Under the pieces are notes generated by a model. It searched no databases and was not told where the DNA came from. It worked only from the letters and a program-made list of their open reading frames with translations. 64,000 bases of DNA from Isoetes taiwanensis (taxonomy: Eukaryota > Streptophyta > Lycopodiopsida > Isoetales > Isoetaceae). The stretch covers positions 10,303,141 to 10,367,140 of the forward strand of contig JAJEKV010000023.1 in assembly GCA_021234155.1 (NCBI GenBank), given 5' to 3'. A program made the translations under genes and the position numbers. This document shows, piece by piece, positions 26,374-39,200 of this stretch (position 1 is the stretch's first letter; every line of letters starts with the position of its first letter).

Positions 26374-26923
26374 TGATACGACACCTTAGTTATCATGCCC
26401 CAACCAACTGGGCAAAAGCGTGTAGACGTTAAGGTTTGACCCTCTATATGTGATCTGCCTCCCCAAGATCCTCTCGAGTGGTCTCCTGTAAGTCCCAAAC
26501 CATATCAATCCCTCCCCCTCCTTAGAATGCTCGCCCTCCAGCATATGGAAATCATGCCCCAACCAACTAGCAAAAGCGTGTAGATGTTAAGGTTTGACCC
26601 TCTATATATGATAATTAGGTCCCCAAGATCCTCTTGAGTGGTCTCTTGTAAGTCCCAAACCATATCAATCCCAAGAATGCTCGCCCTCGAGCATATGGGA
26701 CTTACATGCCCATGAGGCAATTATACATTTTGGGATCCTCCCATGGTGACTTGAACTCAAGACTCGGATTTGATACCACTTGATACGACACCTTAATTAT
26801 CATGCCCCAACCAACTGAGCAAAAGCATCTAGACATTAAGGTTTGATCCTCTATATGTGATAATTAGGTGCTGCCTCCCCGAGATCCTCTCGAGTGGTCT
26901 CCTATGGGTCCCAAACCATATCA
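26374..26923 (-). mobile_element. TRIM-like miniature LTR retrotransposon with three LTR copies
   Basis: The element is bounded by TGATA...TATCA and by AGCAT (26369-26373) and AACAT (26924-26928), a 5-bp target duplication with one mismatch. The sister block A copy has the single site AGCATACTCT. Terminal repeats are 26374-26507 and 26781-26923 (about 134 and 143 bp). A third partial repeat lies at 26551-26667. Read on the minus strand, two bases after the LTR comes TGGTATCAAATCC (26778-26766), close to the plant initiator-Met primer site TGGTATCAGAGC. There is no coding capacity. Confidence 0.82.
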
Positions 26924-27154
26924 AACATACTTTATGATTTCTTTTCTTGTGGGGCAGCTCGACGTTGTTCTTATGATGAATGACAAGCCTATCTATCTGT
27001 CAACTAGTTTTTGTATTCATTGCTGGTCCCTTATCAAAATTGAGACAGATTAGACATACAATTGAATCCAACATTAGCAATTATTTATACCCAACATTAA
27101 CAAATATGTGGCTAATTGCACCACTTGCATTCTTGCTATTGCTAACCATTTGCT

Positions 27155-29746
27155 ATAGTTTTCTTTGGACGAGAAGAAGAAGCTTCTTTACCTCTTTTGA
27201 TCTTCATTATTTGTGGTAGATCCAATCCAATCCTTCCAGTTAATGGTGGCGAAATGGAGCATAAACCCTAAATCTAAAACCCTTATGGAAAAACCAGGAA
27301 TATGGCAATGTAAAAATGCATTGTTTTCTTTCGATGAGACGATAGGCTCAGGAAGATGCCACTTCTACGTTGCTGCCAGGTCATAACAGTGTTGATGTGG
27401 AGCCTTCAAACCCGTTTAGATAAACGGAGATTCAATCCCAGGGTTAGGCAAAATAAAGTTATAAAAGCAGTTGCTTAAAGTGGGAATGATCATTCTATTC
27501 TTTTTTCTGCCCATAAATGCAAAAAGCCATCCATAACTTCGATGTGCTTGCATTTAAGTCCCATACATACCTTGCATGTGTCTGATTATGTACTAGATTC
27601 AGCTCATTCCTCTGCTATTTTCTCTCTTGGCGTTCTAGCCACGCAAGAAATCGCATCAGAGCTTGTTTCTAGCGCATGTTTCCTGATTCTTGTACATTTT
27701 TCTTTTCTTCCTTTTTTTTCTTTGATCTGCCAGAATGGAGCACTCTGTTCTGCAGCGAAGCTTAAAAGACTTCAAGTGCGAATTCAGTACGTGCGAAAAA
27801 TATGAATACAAAAGGGGTTGCAGATCGTAGCACTAATACAGAAGAGCGAACAGTTCAGCCAGAATGAAATTTGGGTCTACTTACAAACTCTGTGCTTAAG
27901 GGCCAAATCCGGTGGCCTGTCTTTGACCTTAGATCCAAATCTGGTGAGCTAAGCTGCCTCCTACTCCAGGCCGATCCTGCGAATACTGGGATTTGGGCCT
28001 TTGGGCAAAGATGTAGGGCCACAGAGCCAAGGGATCTTGCCAAAAATGGCTCAGGGCACTAAGAGATTAACATGTCTCACATTACCTCCACGGTTGTTTT
28101 TTACCAGTGCAATTCCATTTTTAGCATCTTAACTTCAATCTAATCACCAAAGGTGTATATACATCTTTGTCTATCTTCTAAATTAGCTTCTTGTCTCATG
28201 GAGCCAGTGGCGCCTTTCGTGCCCTTGTTAGAACCTCCATGCAGCTCCCATAAGCTACATGATCTCCAAGGTTTTAATTGAGTTCTGGCTTCTCCCAAGC
28301 AGAACAATCCATATATTATTGTTGCCAGGATCCCATTTACTCCATACAAGGTCTGCCCTACTATGTACAATTCTAAAGACTATTCTCAAATTTCTCACAA
28401 TAATCTTAGCTTAGTTCTCAGTTTCTCTTATATTCCACTGTGGCAAAAGACATTCAATCTCACATTATTAGATTCAAGATCACACATATTCCTTTAATAC
28501 TCTTAATTCAAATCATAAAATCCTGATTCTTTTCTTCAACAACAAGAACAATCTAAGCATCCCCTGGTGTAAGCGGCAAACCACCCACCTGAGAACCACT
28601 TCGACAATGGTCTTTTGACTCCTTCTAGTTGTTTTTCTTCTCAAAAGATCCCCTCCTTTTAGCTCCTAGCTCCAGGAAGCAAGATGTACAAAGTGATACA
28701 ATGGTGTAGTCAATTCTGGCACAACTTCACTCTTTCTGCTATATCTCCCTCATATGGATGAATTTCTGCTTATCAGACTCAATCTGGAAAGTTGATTCGA
28801 AAATATTTCCAAAAACGTAAAAATTACCTGAATTGGATCTCGAGTTGCCGAGATATGATGCTCCGAAATTCGGCTAGCAAAACTGCCTAGAAATTGCTCC
28901 TTCTAACTCCTTCCAAAAACCCTCATAAAAACTGATGCCCTTTGGTTTTATCACATGAATTTTGTACAAACTCTCATAAATAGTATGTATTCCTCATGTA
29001 ATGATCAATTAGAATATTCTCAATAGGGAAATATAAATTACATGCCTGCTAATAGGCCAAGCTCGTTACATAAGAGGTGGAGGCATGAGGAAAGTGCATT
29101 GCATAATGCACCCTGCATTCCATTAGAAACTCCTCAACAACATAATAATTCGGACTGTGGTGTGCATGCTATAAATTTTATGAAGAAATTTGTGAAGGAG
29201 AAGTAGCAAGGAGGACAATACCAACCAAGAAGAACCAGTTAAAAGAAAAGAGAAAGGGGGGAATTTCCACGAGTCCCGACTCGGGGAGGGGGGGGGGGGA
29301 TGTATCGAGAACTACGCGCCCTCGTGATGTCTGTCATGCATTCTGGGTCAAACTCCTTGCAGTAAATGTCTTGGTGTAGGAATTCACCTTCACACAAAAT
29401 GGGAGTTAAAAAAAAAGGGAATTGCATGTGACCCACTTTAATTAAATGCAACTTTTATGTTAGGTGCTAATGCTGCATTACTACTTTTTAGCATATAGGG
29501 ATTTGTTGGGTGTCTAAGAATTATTCTTAAGATTGGTACATCGTATATGTCTTTTGTTGATTGTGCTAGCATTTTCTAAATGCCTCAAACCCCCACTTAG
29601 TCTTTAACACTAACCCCACATGTTTATAATGCAAGGAGATTCAGAAGTAGCAGAATGTAGCAGGGCAATCGAAGGGCACAATGAGTGCATTCTTAACTTA
29701 TGGGGAATCTGTATGCCTTTAGAAAGGCCTTGTCATTTCTGAAGCT
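27155..29746 (+). repeat. Duplication block B, copy 2 (truncated pumilio 5' end)
   Basis: The copy begins inside pumilio exon 1 (TTTCTTTGGACGAG) and carries about 45 bp of the coding start, the leader with telo-box (AAACCCTAA near 27264) and the upstream DNA. It cannot encode the protein. It preserves the empty LINE site at 29118/29119 (CCCTGCAT/TCCATTAG). It contains 712 bp (27852-28563) not found in copy 1, with a 63-codon frame of no known family. Confidence 0.9.
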
Positions 29747-32700
29747 TGTAGATATTAAACTGCATATCATTATGTTGTATATGCTACAAGAATGCTATAC
29801 AATAATGTTTCAAATATGTATGTACCTCTAACTGTGAATCTGAAGATTCATTTCTTTACTAAAATTTCTTTAGTAGCATTGCATTATTCAACTCATGCAT
29901 ACCAATTTTGTCATTGACTCATGCAAGATTAGATGGGATGTCGGGTTACCTGGAGGGTTAACCTAGCAGGCCCATTACATCTTAAACACGTCATAAAAAA
30001 ATCTGCAAGCAAAATTAAGAGGCAAAACTTTGAACACAAAAAAAAATACCTACAATGTGATGAACTTTGAGTCAAGGCATGCAAGGGATCATAGGATTTG
30101 AAGATGAAGGGTACAAGAGCAAGGCTTTCCAAGCCAGGCACAGTTACCAGGATTAAAAGGCTCCAATGGCTAGTGTATAGATTAAAATTTAAATTCATTA
30201 AGTTAAGAGTTTACCCTGCATTGACGTGAATATAGTAGAACTATGTTATCTGGATCTCTCGACGTGCCCTAACAAAGGGATTCTGGGGGATGAGCTTGGC
30301 AATCTTCCAGCAGTTGAGTGTTCACAGAAGCTCCATTTACCTCCACTTCTGGCTTTTCCTTCGCGTCAGATTTATCCTGCCCTTTTGGCTTATGGGCCTG
30401 CACCTCAACGTCTGATTCATCTTTAGTGTTACGCAGGAACTCTGGAAGCTTGAATGCAGATGAAGTGTCCTCGTTAAACCAAAGGTGTTCAAGATGACTT
30501 TCACGCGAATGGATTCGTCCATTTGCAAGCAGCAGTAAGAATTAGTTAAGAAGAGTAATAAAAACCAGTTAAAAACCAATAAAAGAAAGTTACATAGTTG
30601 ATTTTACCTTCCTAACTTTGTACATCCTTTGGCAAAGGACTTTCGCAACAGGCCAAAGCCGCAACGACGACTGTGCCACTGGAATTGCCTGACAAAATGT
30701 TCTTTCTCGTTTTTTCTTATGTTCCAATTTGAAACCACATATGAACCCAACTTTGGCCGTCACCTCGACTATAACTCCACCTCTAGTTTGAATTATAACT
30801 CAACTTCCACTTTTACATTCATCTTGATAGTTGGATGGCTTGATTTTGGAATTTGACTGTTGTCACTTTTTCAATGTAATCATATCACGTCAAGTCAACC
30901 TTGGGACCCAACACTTAGATGGCTATCTTCTTTGTTACATGGCAAATTTATATGATTTCAGATAGGTAAATTTTATACTCATACTTTTTTGGGATCTTGT
31001 AAGTGGTTATTTCTTGTTGCATTTGTTTTCGTGCCTGGCATTCATCTTTTCTCGCATTTGTGCTTAAATTATGTTACTTTCTTGCCCTTCTTTTTGAGAC
31101 ATTGCTCGGCGATTTCATTATGTTGGTGATTGTCATTCATTATGTGACATCTAGGCTTAGAAAAGTTCTTTCTTATATCCTTGATCATCACCTTACCTTC
31201 ACTGTAGACCCTGATTGCGATCCACTTTCGACAGTCTAGTTTGCCTTTTTTGCCCTTGTACATTAGCACATAGCCCTTTTACCATTCTCCCACATTTTTT
31301 CTCTTTTTTGCTAGATCTGTGGTGTTATTTTGGCATAGTACACATTCCACTTGTCGCAGTGCTGCGTCAGCTGTAACTACATAAGAGGACCAACTTCGAC
31401 ATCTCATTTTGACATTTTTATCCATCATTTCAAATGGGACCAACTTGCTCACGGCTATACCGTTTCTTTAGCTCGTCTATCCTCTATTGCTTGGACCGTC
31501 ATCCTTCTTCATTGTTGTTTTCTACAGGTGCTTACCATCTCCTTGATCCCTCTATAGACAGTCCTCATTTTTGCTCTTTCCTCTCATTCCGTCTTTCTTT
31601 AACCTATCATATTGCGTGCTTATGGTGGAGACAATGCCTTCTGGCTATCGAACTTGATCCTTCTTAATATGGTACATATTTTGCTCGCCGGTCGTTGCAT
31701 CAGCGGCAGCAGCATAGGGAATTCCACATGATATTACTTGTGCTTACGCCACATGGAGGTTGTCGTCTTCTCACTCTCGCTATATAATTTGACTCGGCTC
31801 AACGTCTTGCTGTTTCTTATCAATTGGGTTTCTAAAACGGAAGTTCTCTTGTAGTCGGTCAATTTTTTTTATCATTTGCGAGTTCTTTACTAGAATGGCA
31901 TCGATTCGAACCATTGAATCGTCATTTTGGTAAGGGATATAAGTGATGTTCATTCTTGTGGTCGTTTTCTCACAACAGCTTCTCTTTCTTGCCCATTGCT
32001 TCTCTCCCTACCCTCCCTTATGTGTTGTGTCGAGATTGTTTCATTTTTTACATGTTTATCATCATCTCAGTGATGATGACATTGTTTTCTTTCCACCCGT
32101 TGGGTGTTGCTATTGTTATTAGGATGCTATTCATTTTCACACCGAGGGTGATGCTATTTCTTCTTCCACTACTTGGTGATGCTTTTTCCATATAGATATT
32201 CGTTGTTGCTACTAACCTCTCACATGTGCTTATTATCAGTTCATTTTCTTGATGTTTAGCTAGCCGCTTGCTATACGCATTCTTCCTAGTTATTCCCCCT
32301 AACCATTAATGGATGCTTTCCATGCATTCCACTTTTGCCAGGTGAGGTCGCTACCATTTCAATTTGATTCTCTAGGCATTCATCAAGGTTGTTGGCGACA
32401 TTTTCTCATTAGGGGTTTTCTTGAAAACACGAAAGGGTTAGGTTTTTCATTCCGGTGAGTTGTCATCATCGGTATCGTTACTATTACCTGAGCATACTCT
32501 ATGATCTTTTTTCTTGTGGGGCAGTTCGACGTTGTTTTATGATCAGCTCCTCACACATCCCTTCAAACATTGTATACTGCTGCTATGATGAATGACAAGC
32601 CTATCTATCTGTCAACTAGTTTTTGTATTCTTTGCTGGTCCCTTACCAAAATTGAGTCAGATTAGACATACAATTGAATCCAACATTAACAATTATTTAT

Positions 32701-32770
32701 ACCCAACATTAACAATTATGTGGCTAATTGCACCACTTGCATTCTTGCTATTGCTAACCATTTGCCATAG
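29747..32770 (+). repeat. Duplication block A, copy 2
   Basis: Second copy of the block at 24389-27154. It begins directly at the end of block B copy 2 (CTGAAGCTT/GTAGATATT) and ends where a LINE 3' fragment starts. It lacks the TRIM insertion and so records the empty site near 32491. Confidence 0.88.
30230..30535 (-). pseudogene. Gene fragment in block A copy 2, family unknown
   Basis: This is the counterpart of 24880-25205. It contains DESIRVKVILNT, then a small deletion relative to copy 1, then SAFKLPEFLRNTEDESDVEV in another frame, and a patch reading NTQLLEDCQAHPPESL. The two copies have independent lesions, so both are pseudogenes. Confidence 0.5.
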
Positions 32771-32775
32771 TTTTT

Positions 32776-33272
32776 ACTCTCGCATGATTGCTTCCATTCG
32801 CACACCGAGACAGGGAGATGGATTCGGGAGCCGCGTGAGGACAGAGTCTGTCAGGGCTGTCAACAGGGCGCTATTGAGGATGAAAGTCACGCCCTCTAGG
32901 CCTGTCCGGCGTACCAGCATATCCGGGCTCGGTATGCTCGGTTAGTTGTGCCCCATCAGGCCTTGCATGAGCTACTGAGCACGGCCTCTGTAGGCTTGTT
33001 GGGATCGTACCTCCGGGAGGTAATGGATACGCAGACTCAGTTATGCCCCCTGTCCGACATTAACCTCAGCTGTACTTGTGATTATGTATATGACTGTGTA
33101 GTATGTCAGTATCCTTATTGCTACTAAGGTTTTTCCCCCGAAAACCCTTCGGGGCGGGGTTTTTTTAATCCTGGTAGTAATACGCCTGCTGCTCTCTCTT
33201 TGTACTTGGGTCCCATAGGCCAGTTGGTCTTCATGGACGATAAAATCATATTCTATTCTATTCTATTCTATA
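32776..33272 (+). pseudogene. LINE 3'-end fragment with (TTCTA)n tail
   Basis: It starts around the RIETGRW region of the LINE ORF2 C-terminus (ATTCGCACACCGAGACAGGG) and keeps the broken C-terminal Cys-His region near 32870-32945. It has the 3' stem-loop at 33139-33167 and GGACGATAAAA followed by TTCTA units. The 5' truncation point coincides with the right end of duplication block A copy 2. Confidence 0.85.
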
Positions 33273-33683
33273 AATCATTGAATATCAAATTAGGAGAATG
33301 CTCCTTGCTTGGCTAGAACATGGTTATGTCCTATTTTTGTTTTTGTTTGCTTCTTGACATGTATTTCTATATAAAATGTGCAACTTATTTTAATCTAATT
33401 AATCCAATCTTCCATAACGCTGACAATGTGAGCTTGGTTTTCTACTTGTTGGTTCAAACTGCAAATCACGTCCAATCCAAATTTGCAAGTTGTATGTTTT
33501 CTAAATATCAGAATGTCTATTTAATGGGCAGCCACCACAACTATGAACCGAGCAATCTAAGCACGCGAGTGAAGGAGGGCCACAACTTGTTTTAAGCAAC
33601 AAAGTTGGATGTTAAAGCCTTGGTCCATATGAATGACAGGCCACTTGCAAAAAAATAAATAGACAGACACATTGTAAACATGT
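33273..33683. other. Spacer 3' of the channel gene
   Basis: AT-rich, with one 91-codon frame (33320-33595) of no recognisable family. Part of it is probably the 3' UTR of the minus-strand channel gene. Confidence 0.45.
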
Positions 33684-35582
33684 TCACATAGACCTTCTGG
33701 AACGAGCGCCCGACCTATTTCTCACTGCCACATGCTGCTGAAGCACATTTCCGTTGCTCTTCTTGTACTCATTAACCCTGACCCCTTTGGCTTCAAAGTG
33801 TTTCTCAGATCTAGCCTGCAAATCCACTATCTCTTTAATATTTTCCCTGGCTACAGCACACATCTTCCCAAGAGGAAGTATTGGAAATGGTTCTTCTATC
33901 AACACCCCAACCTGTCCATATACTAGACAAATTTAGCACAACTTTGAAAGTAGCAACAACATTGTTGGAGAATTTTTTATTTTAATTACCTCTTCTATGC
34001 AGAACAGAGATGCTGAGCTAATGATGCTTGCAGGAATAACAAGCCAGTGGCAATCATCCCACAAAACTACTGGCAATGTTATGTGCCATAGCACCAAAAA
34101 TCTGGAAGTCAATCTAGTATAGGAGAGGGGAATCGGTGTTCTAAGCAATCTCTCACATATACTGATGCTCTGATTCCAGTTACTTAGGCTTTCATCCTGC
34201 AGCATGGGAAGATCAGTTAACGAAATGAACCTGTAAAAAATTTCAGCAATTCAAGCTTGACTTACTAGCAAAGATCGTTCTGACTCTCCTAAGTGCGCTC
34301 GATTTAAAATCTGAAAGATCATCTGAATGATACAGTTTGGCCGGTGCCTAGATTGCAAGATAAAATCGAGGTCATCTCTATCTACAAGTCCCTTCAATTC
34401 CTCTTCTATATCAGATCCATGTACAATATAGCACTGCCAGGGCACAGAGGAAAAACGAAATTCAGATGCAATGTTGTAGAACAAATAAGTTAAGTGCAAA
34501 TTATAGCTTAAGTTATGGTATCAAAACACTCTGGAAGCCTAGATACTGACTCTAGACAATGATGTCTTAGTATCATGTTAACTGCATACAGGGATCTGAT
34601 CTTTAAAAAAAAATTATTGGATGCATTCAGATTAAATATCCACAAATTAATTTTAATCCATTCATGCAGGTTTTAAGAAGATCTTTCCTCAGCTCCATAT
34701 CATGCAGGTTTAAACTCTACGATTAAAATAACTTTATACAAGGCAGAGGAAAACCTTGAGAGCAACAGGAAATGCCATAATGTAAGCCAGAAGATCTTTC
34801 CTCAGCTCCATATCACAAGGTTCACGAATCCATGCCATGGATTGTCTTGCCAGATCCTTTGCACTGCTAATAACATTTGTCCAAGTTCTTCTAGCTTCAT
34901 CATAGCGAGAATAAGACGTATCTGTTCTAAAAACAAGCAATAGGGCCAAAGCAGGGGCTACCAACTGATAAGGCAATGATGAGCTATGCAACAAGGGGAA
35001 AATTGAAGGCAAACGCGAAGACTCCACCATGATATTATAGATAGAGACTAGAACAGAGATTGCAGTTGACATAGTAACAGGTGGAATTAAGGAAATTATT
35101 ACACGAGAAGTTAAACTAGAAGATAAATGTCGGACATGCCTTAGAGAGCTTCGATGCTTAACCCAGTCTTCATTTGTGTAGAAATCCCTCTTTTTGTACA
35201 TCCCCTGTTCTTTTTGCATGTCCGCCCATTCCGGAACCCTCATGAGAAGCTCAAACAGATTAAATCTTGATGCATAATGGGAGAACTCTTGAGCAGATTT
35301 TTCTTCTGAACTAATTTTCAACTCAGGCATGGAGGATTTTCCTTCATTTTGATCTGCTGGGTCGCGCAATCCGCATGAAATGTGCATACATCGTGTAAAC
35401 AATTTTGGGTTTAATGGAGGCAATGAAAAACTGCAAGCAGGACGGCAATCCATTTCTATAATTGGGCCGGCAGATCCGTAACCAGGCAAAGAGTTAGAAG
35501 GGGTCTGGAGAGGGCCGCCATAGCTCCATTGCCATAGGGCTGAGACGATAGAGGCCACACAGGCCGGGGGAGGGAAATGCAT
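33684..35582 (-). CDS. Bestrophin-like chloride channel (VCCN/UPF0187 type), 4 exons
   Basis: Exons 35582-34755, 34433-34266, 34196-33990 and 33911-33684 join in phase to 476 codons. Exon 1 carries a long N-terminal region (likely chloroplast transit) and then LLLVFRTDTSYSRYDEARR, the family hallmark, with DLARQSMAWI. Exon 3 holds WHITLPVVLWDDCHWLVIPA and the junction with exon 4 gives CIEEVGVLIEEPFPILPL, matching the conserved GIEEIG..IEEPF.ILPL. The C-terminus is basic. Arabidopsis VCCN1 and VCCN2 are thylakoid voltage-dependent chloride channels that adjust proton motive force. The ATG at 35582 is the first after an in-frame TGA. The first exon is longer than in Arabidopsis, so the transit region is the least certain part. 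Confidence 0.9.
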
Positions 35583-36254
35583 GCACAGATTCTTTTTTAG
35601 CCACGTCAGCGGCAACTTGCCCCGTCACCGTCGACCTTTCCAAGTGGCACAGTTGCAAATTTTCATGAACAAGGGGTGGTGGGTAGGCTAGGCACCTTCT
35701 CATTTGCAATTAAAGGCAATTGCCTTCTAGAAGGCACCTTCTAATTGGAAATTGCTTGGATAGGCTAGGCACCTTCTGATTGGTAATTAAGGGCAATTGC
35801 CTTCTAGAAGGCACCTTCTGATTGGCAATTGCCTGTCAGTTATAAGATGTTCTTGGCTGATTGGTTTATTGTTGACTTGTTTGGCTGATTGGTTTATTGT
35901 TAGGCCTAACTGAGGGTGAGATTCCATTAGAGTGGCGTCTTTTATTGACGTGGCACTAAAAGTTTCCATATTAAAATGGAGTGTTTGCGCATGAGATTCC
36001 ACGGTCATGCACGTCTTTTGAGAAAAAAACAGATCAAGAACAGAATGTTAACCTTTCCTCCCACGTGGCGATAAGAGATAGGTGGTTATATTTTTGGGTT
36101 GCCCCTAGGGGGGCAAACCCTCGTTTATGTGGGTTTGTGGGATATACTGAGTATATGCTGGAATATACTCAGTATATGTTGATGACTGCTAAAAACCCTT
36201 TGTTCGTGCCACAGGATTGGTTCGAGGCAGGATGCACATTTTCCGAAAACTGAC
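35583..36254. other. Upstream spacer with short palindromic tandem repeats
   Basis: The unit GGCAATTGCCTTCTAGAAGG with following CACCTTCT.ATTGG is repeated two to three times between 35705 and 35840, and it contains the palindrome CCTTCTAGAAGG. At 36139-36179 ATATACTGAGTATATG and ATATACTCAGTATATG are adjacent palindromes. No gene is seen. Part is the promoter side of the channel gene. Confidence 0.6.
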
Positions 36255-39200
36255 ATCGCTCTGCTGCACTGCGGACCAGACCCCAACCGCCTTGTTGCGA
36301 TTTTACCGCGGGCCCCTCGCTACGCTTCTCCTACCACGGCCCCCCTTCTCCCTGCTCCTACTCCCGCTCCCTCCACGACTCCCCTCTCGACCACATCTTT
36401 GCCTCCGCTCCATCTACTTCTCCCTTTCGGCCCTCTGCTTCCCGTCCTCCCCGCTGACTTCAGTGCGCATACCATCCCTGGCGACAAATAGGAATTGTGC
36501 CTCCCGGGTGGTCTCATGGAATTGTCGAGGCTTCCCTTGGCGAGAAGGGGGCGGTCGAACTCAAAGTGGCGACCAATATGGATCTCATCTTTCTCATGGA
36601 GACATGGGGGTATCTTTGAGCACTGAGCTATTTGATCTGTAGGGTTACCAACATTTCTCGGTCTTCAATACACGGTGACAGCCGAGAGGGTCATGGTGGA
36701 GTGGCTTGCTACTTGGCACATTCGGTTACCCTCGGAAAACGGATAGACACAACCCGGTACTTGTGGGTTCGTGTGCATAATACCGGTGGCAACCCTCTTT
36801 TTTTACGGCGCTGTTATTTCCCTCACGAGAGAGCACCTTCTATCGCAGCCACCCGTCGCGGATAGGATGGACCCTTATATCGATCTATATGATGACATCT
36901 GGCAGCCGGCACCAGCAGTTGGGTAGGGTCGTCCTTCTTGGAGATTTCAATGCACGGACAGGAGTAGAGCAGCCCATGCGACTTGACCCCCTCGCTGACG
37001 ATGTCCTGCGGTTTCGCCCTGAGAAGCAACACTGGGCACGAGGATGGGATGGCGGCCGGGTCACTTTCGCCCCCGGCAGACGGTTGCTCCTGCTATGTGG
37101 TATTTTTGATAATTTGCAATGGTGCATCCGCGGTGGCCCGATTCTCCAAGTGCACATGCGACAGGGACAATCGGGGGGAGGGTCTAGTGTTGTGGACTAT
37201 GTGCTCGTAGTTGCGCCAAGATATGCATCTCATCGGTCGTTTCAGGGTGGGCCTGAGGCGGTCGGGATGAGGAGGTCGACTTCGAGATCACCTCCCACTT
37301 TATTTGGACTGGTTTGGCAAGCCGCCCGGAACCCCCACTATGCCGACCCCTCGTAGTCCTCGGTTGAGACTAGATTATGAGCGTGCGAGAGGACTCTGTG
37401 AGATGCTCATGGGCGCCCTCCGGTAATTCTTGGACCTCCACACTAGAAGCGTGAGGCGGACCGGTGACTTTGCTATTACGGGATGCGTGAGCAGGTGCTT
37501 TGGCAAACCCAGCGTCGCCGCTTCGGGGTCAGCAACATTCCAGCGTAACCCGATGGTTTGATGCGAGTGTAAAGAATGCAAGCGGCGGCTCCGTCACATT
37601 CGGATCCGGTATCCGCTTGCGGAGGCCACCACGCATCATGCGCCCATCCGAAGGAGACAAAGGCGGTACCTTGCCGTTTATCGGGGAGATGTTCGCCTGC
37701 TGGACACTCATCCTCGAACCTTCCGGGCGAGAGTTAGCGAAGGCCCGCCCGACCCTACAGGGGACATCACACCCGGGGCAAAGTGGGAACAAGACTTGCA
37801 AAGCACCCACCGGGGACGCCAGACGCCCATACCCCCACAAGATGCCCCCATTGGTTCTCGCGGAAGAGGATGTTGAGGAGGGCCCGCGAACGGGCCGGCT
37901 AATGGGAAGGCAAACCGACCTCGATGGCATGCGGCCGAAGTTACTCAAATGGGCGGCCGCCACTTGGCGGTCCTCACTACCGATATGAGCATTGCGGGAA
38001 GGTCTCCCACGACAATGGACCCAAGCGAGGTTGTTCCCATTCACAAAGGCGGGCGACCCACCTTTGTCCGCCAATTACCGGACGATCATGGTCGGATTCG
38101 GTATTTGCCAAAGCTGTTGGGGCATTCTCGGCAGCAGATTGACCCGGGCGAGGCGGCGTGATGTCGCGAGCCCTCACGCAGGCGGGCTTTAGACCCGCCA
38201 CTCAGCGATTGACCATATCTTTTTGCTGCGGGCAGCGATTGAAGGCGGTAGGAATCATCGGCGGAGGACTTGTATTCTTTGCTTTGTGGACTTAGCGAAG
38301 GCTTTTGATACGGTTCCGGGGAAAAGTCAGGGTGGGCTAAGAGCTGCGTCAGGGCTGGGGCTCCGCGCCTGTGCGAGAATGCCATATCTGAGTTGTATGA
38401 GAGTTGTTTTGGCGGGGATGCGGCCGGCAGGCCAAGCATTCACCCGGTAGTATTGGGGTCCGGCGGGGTTGCCCCTCTCGCCAACACTTTTTGGCCTCTA
38501 CATCGATCGGTTAGAGCCCGGCTTATCGAGCATGGGGGATGGCATACAACTTTTGCACGGGTCATCCGCCACTCATCTATGCGGACGATGTTGGCCTGGC
38601 GGCCCACACCCGAAGCTATATGCGGTCTCACACGGATGCCCTAGACACATTTTGTCGGGCTCTGAGACATGCGTGGCGTGAATCTAGCCAAGACCGGGGG
38701 TGGTTCTCATATCCTCTTCACGTCACCCCATGCCTCCCTGCACTCACATATCCGGGGGACGACCCTATGGGCGTCACGCCCACCTACAAGTACCTAGGGG
38801 TGGAGTTCCCCTCCTCGCTCTGGCTGGGAGGCGTCTATCCACTTGCGGGTGACAACAGGCCGGAAAGCGCTTTTATGCCATCGTAAGAACTGGGGGTCAC
38901 CGTGCGAGCTCTATGATTGGGGCCATCGGTCACATCTGTTAGAACCTGGTCGAAGCTGTCCTTTTGTATGGTCGAGAGGTTTGGGGCCCCGGGTCGTCTC
39001 TTTGGCGACTGGAATGACTTGGAGTAGGTGCGAAGGCATTTTTTGGCACGGGCACTTGGGGTGAAACCTTCAGTCCCCTATCGGTCTGGCTGCGCAGAAA
39101 CCGGATTCTTGCCGCCTTCGGCGCAGCCCTTGATAGACACATCGTCTATTTTGAAAGTGGTTACTATGGGTGATGCTCGGCTCCGCACCGGCTTACTTGT

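Larger units (their letters stand above)
24389..27154 (+). repeat. Duplication block A, copy 1
   Basis: This block matches 29747-32770 in the same orientation from TAGATATTAAACTGCATATC to AACCATTTGC.ATAG. It carries a small minus-strand pseudogene fragment and, unlike copy 2, a 550-bp TRIM-like element at 26374-26923. Copy 2 in turn has about 800 bp (roughly 31560-32340) that is absent or replaced here. Confidence 0.88.

Noticed and set aside
35494-35709. Alternative frame at the start of the channel gene as an upstream coding exon
   Set aside because: It is out of phase with the channel exons, and an in-frame TGA precedes the chosen ATG at 35582.
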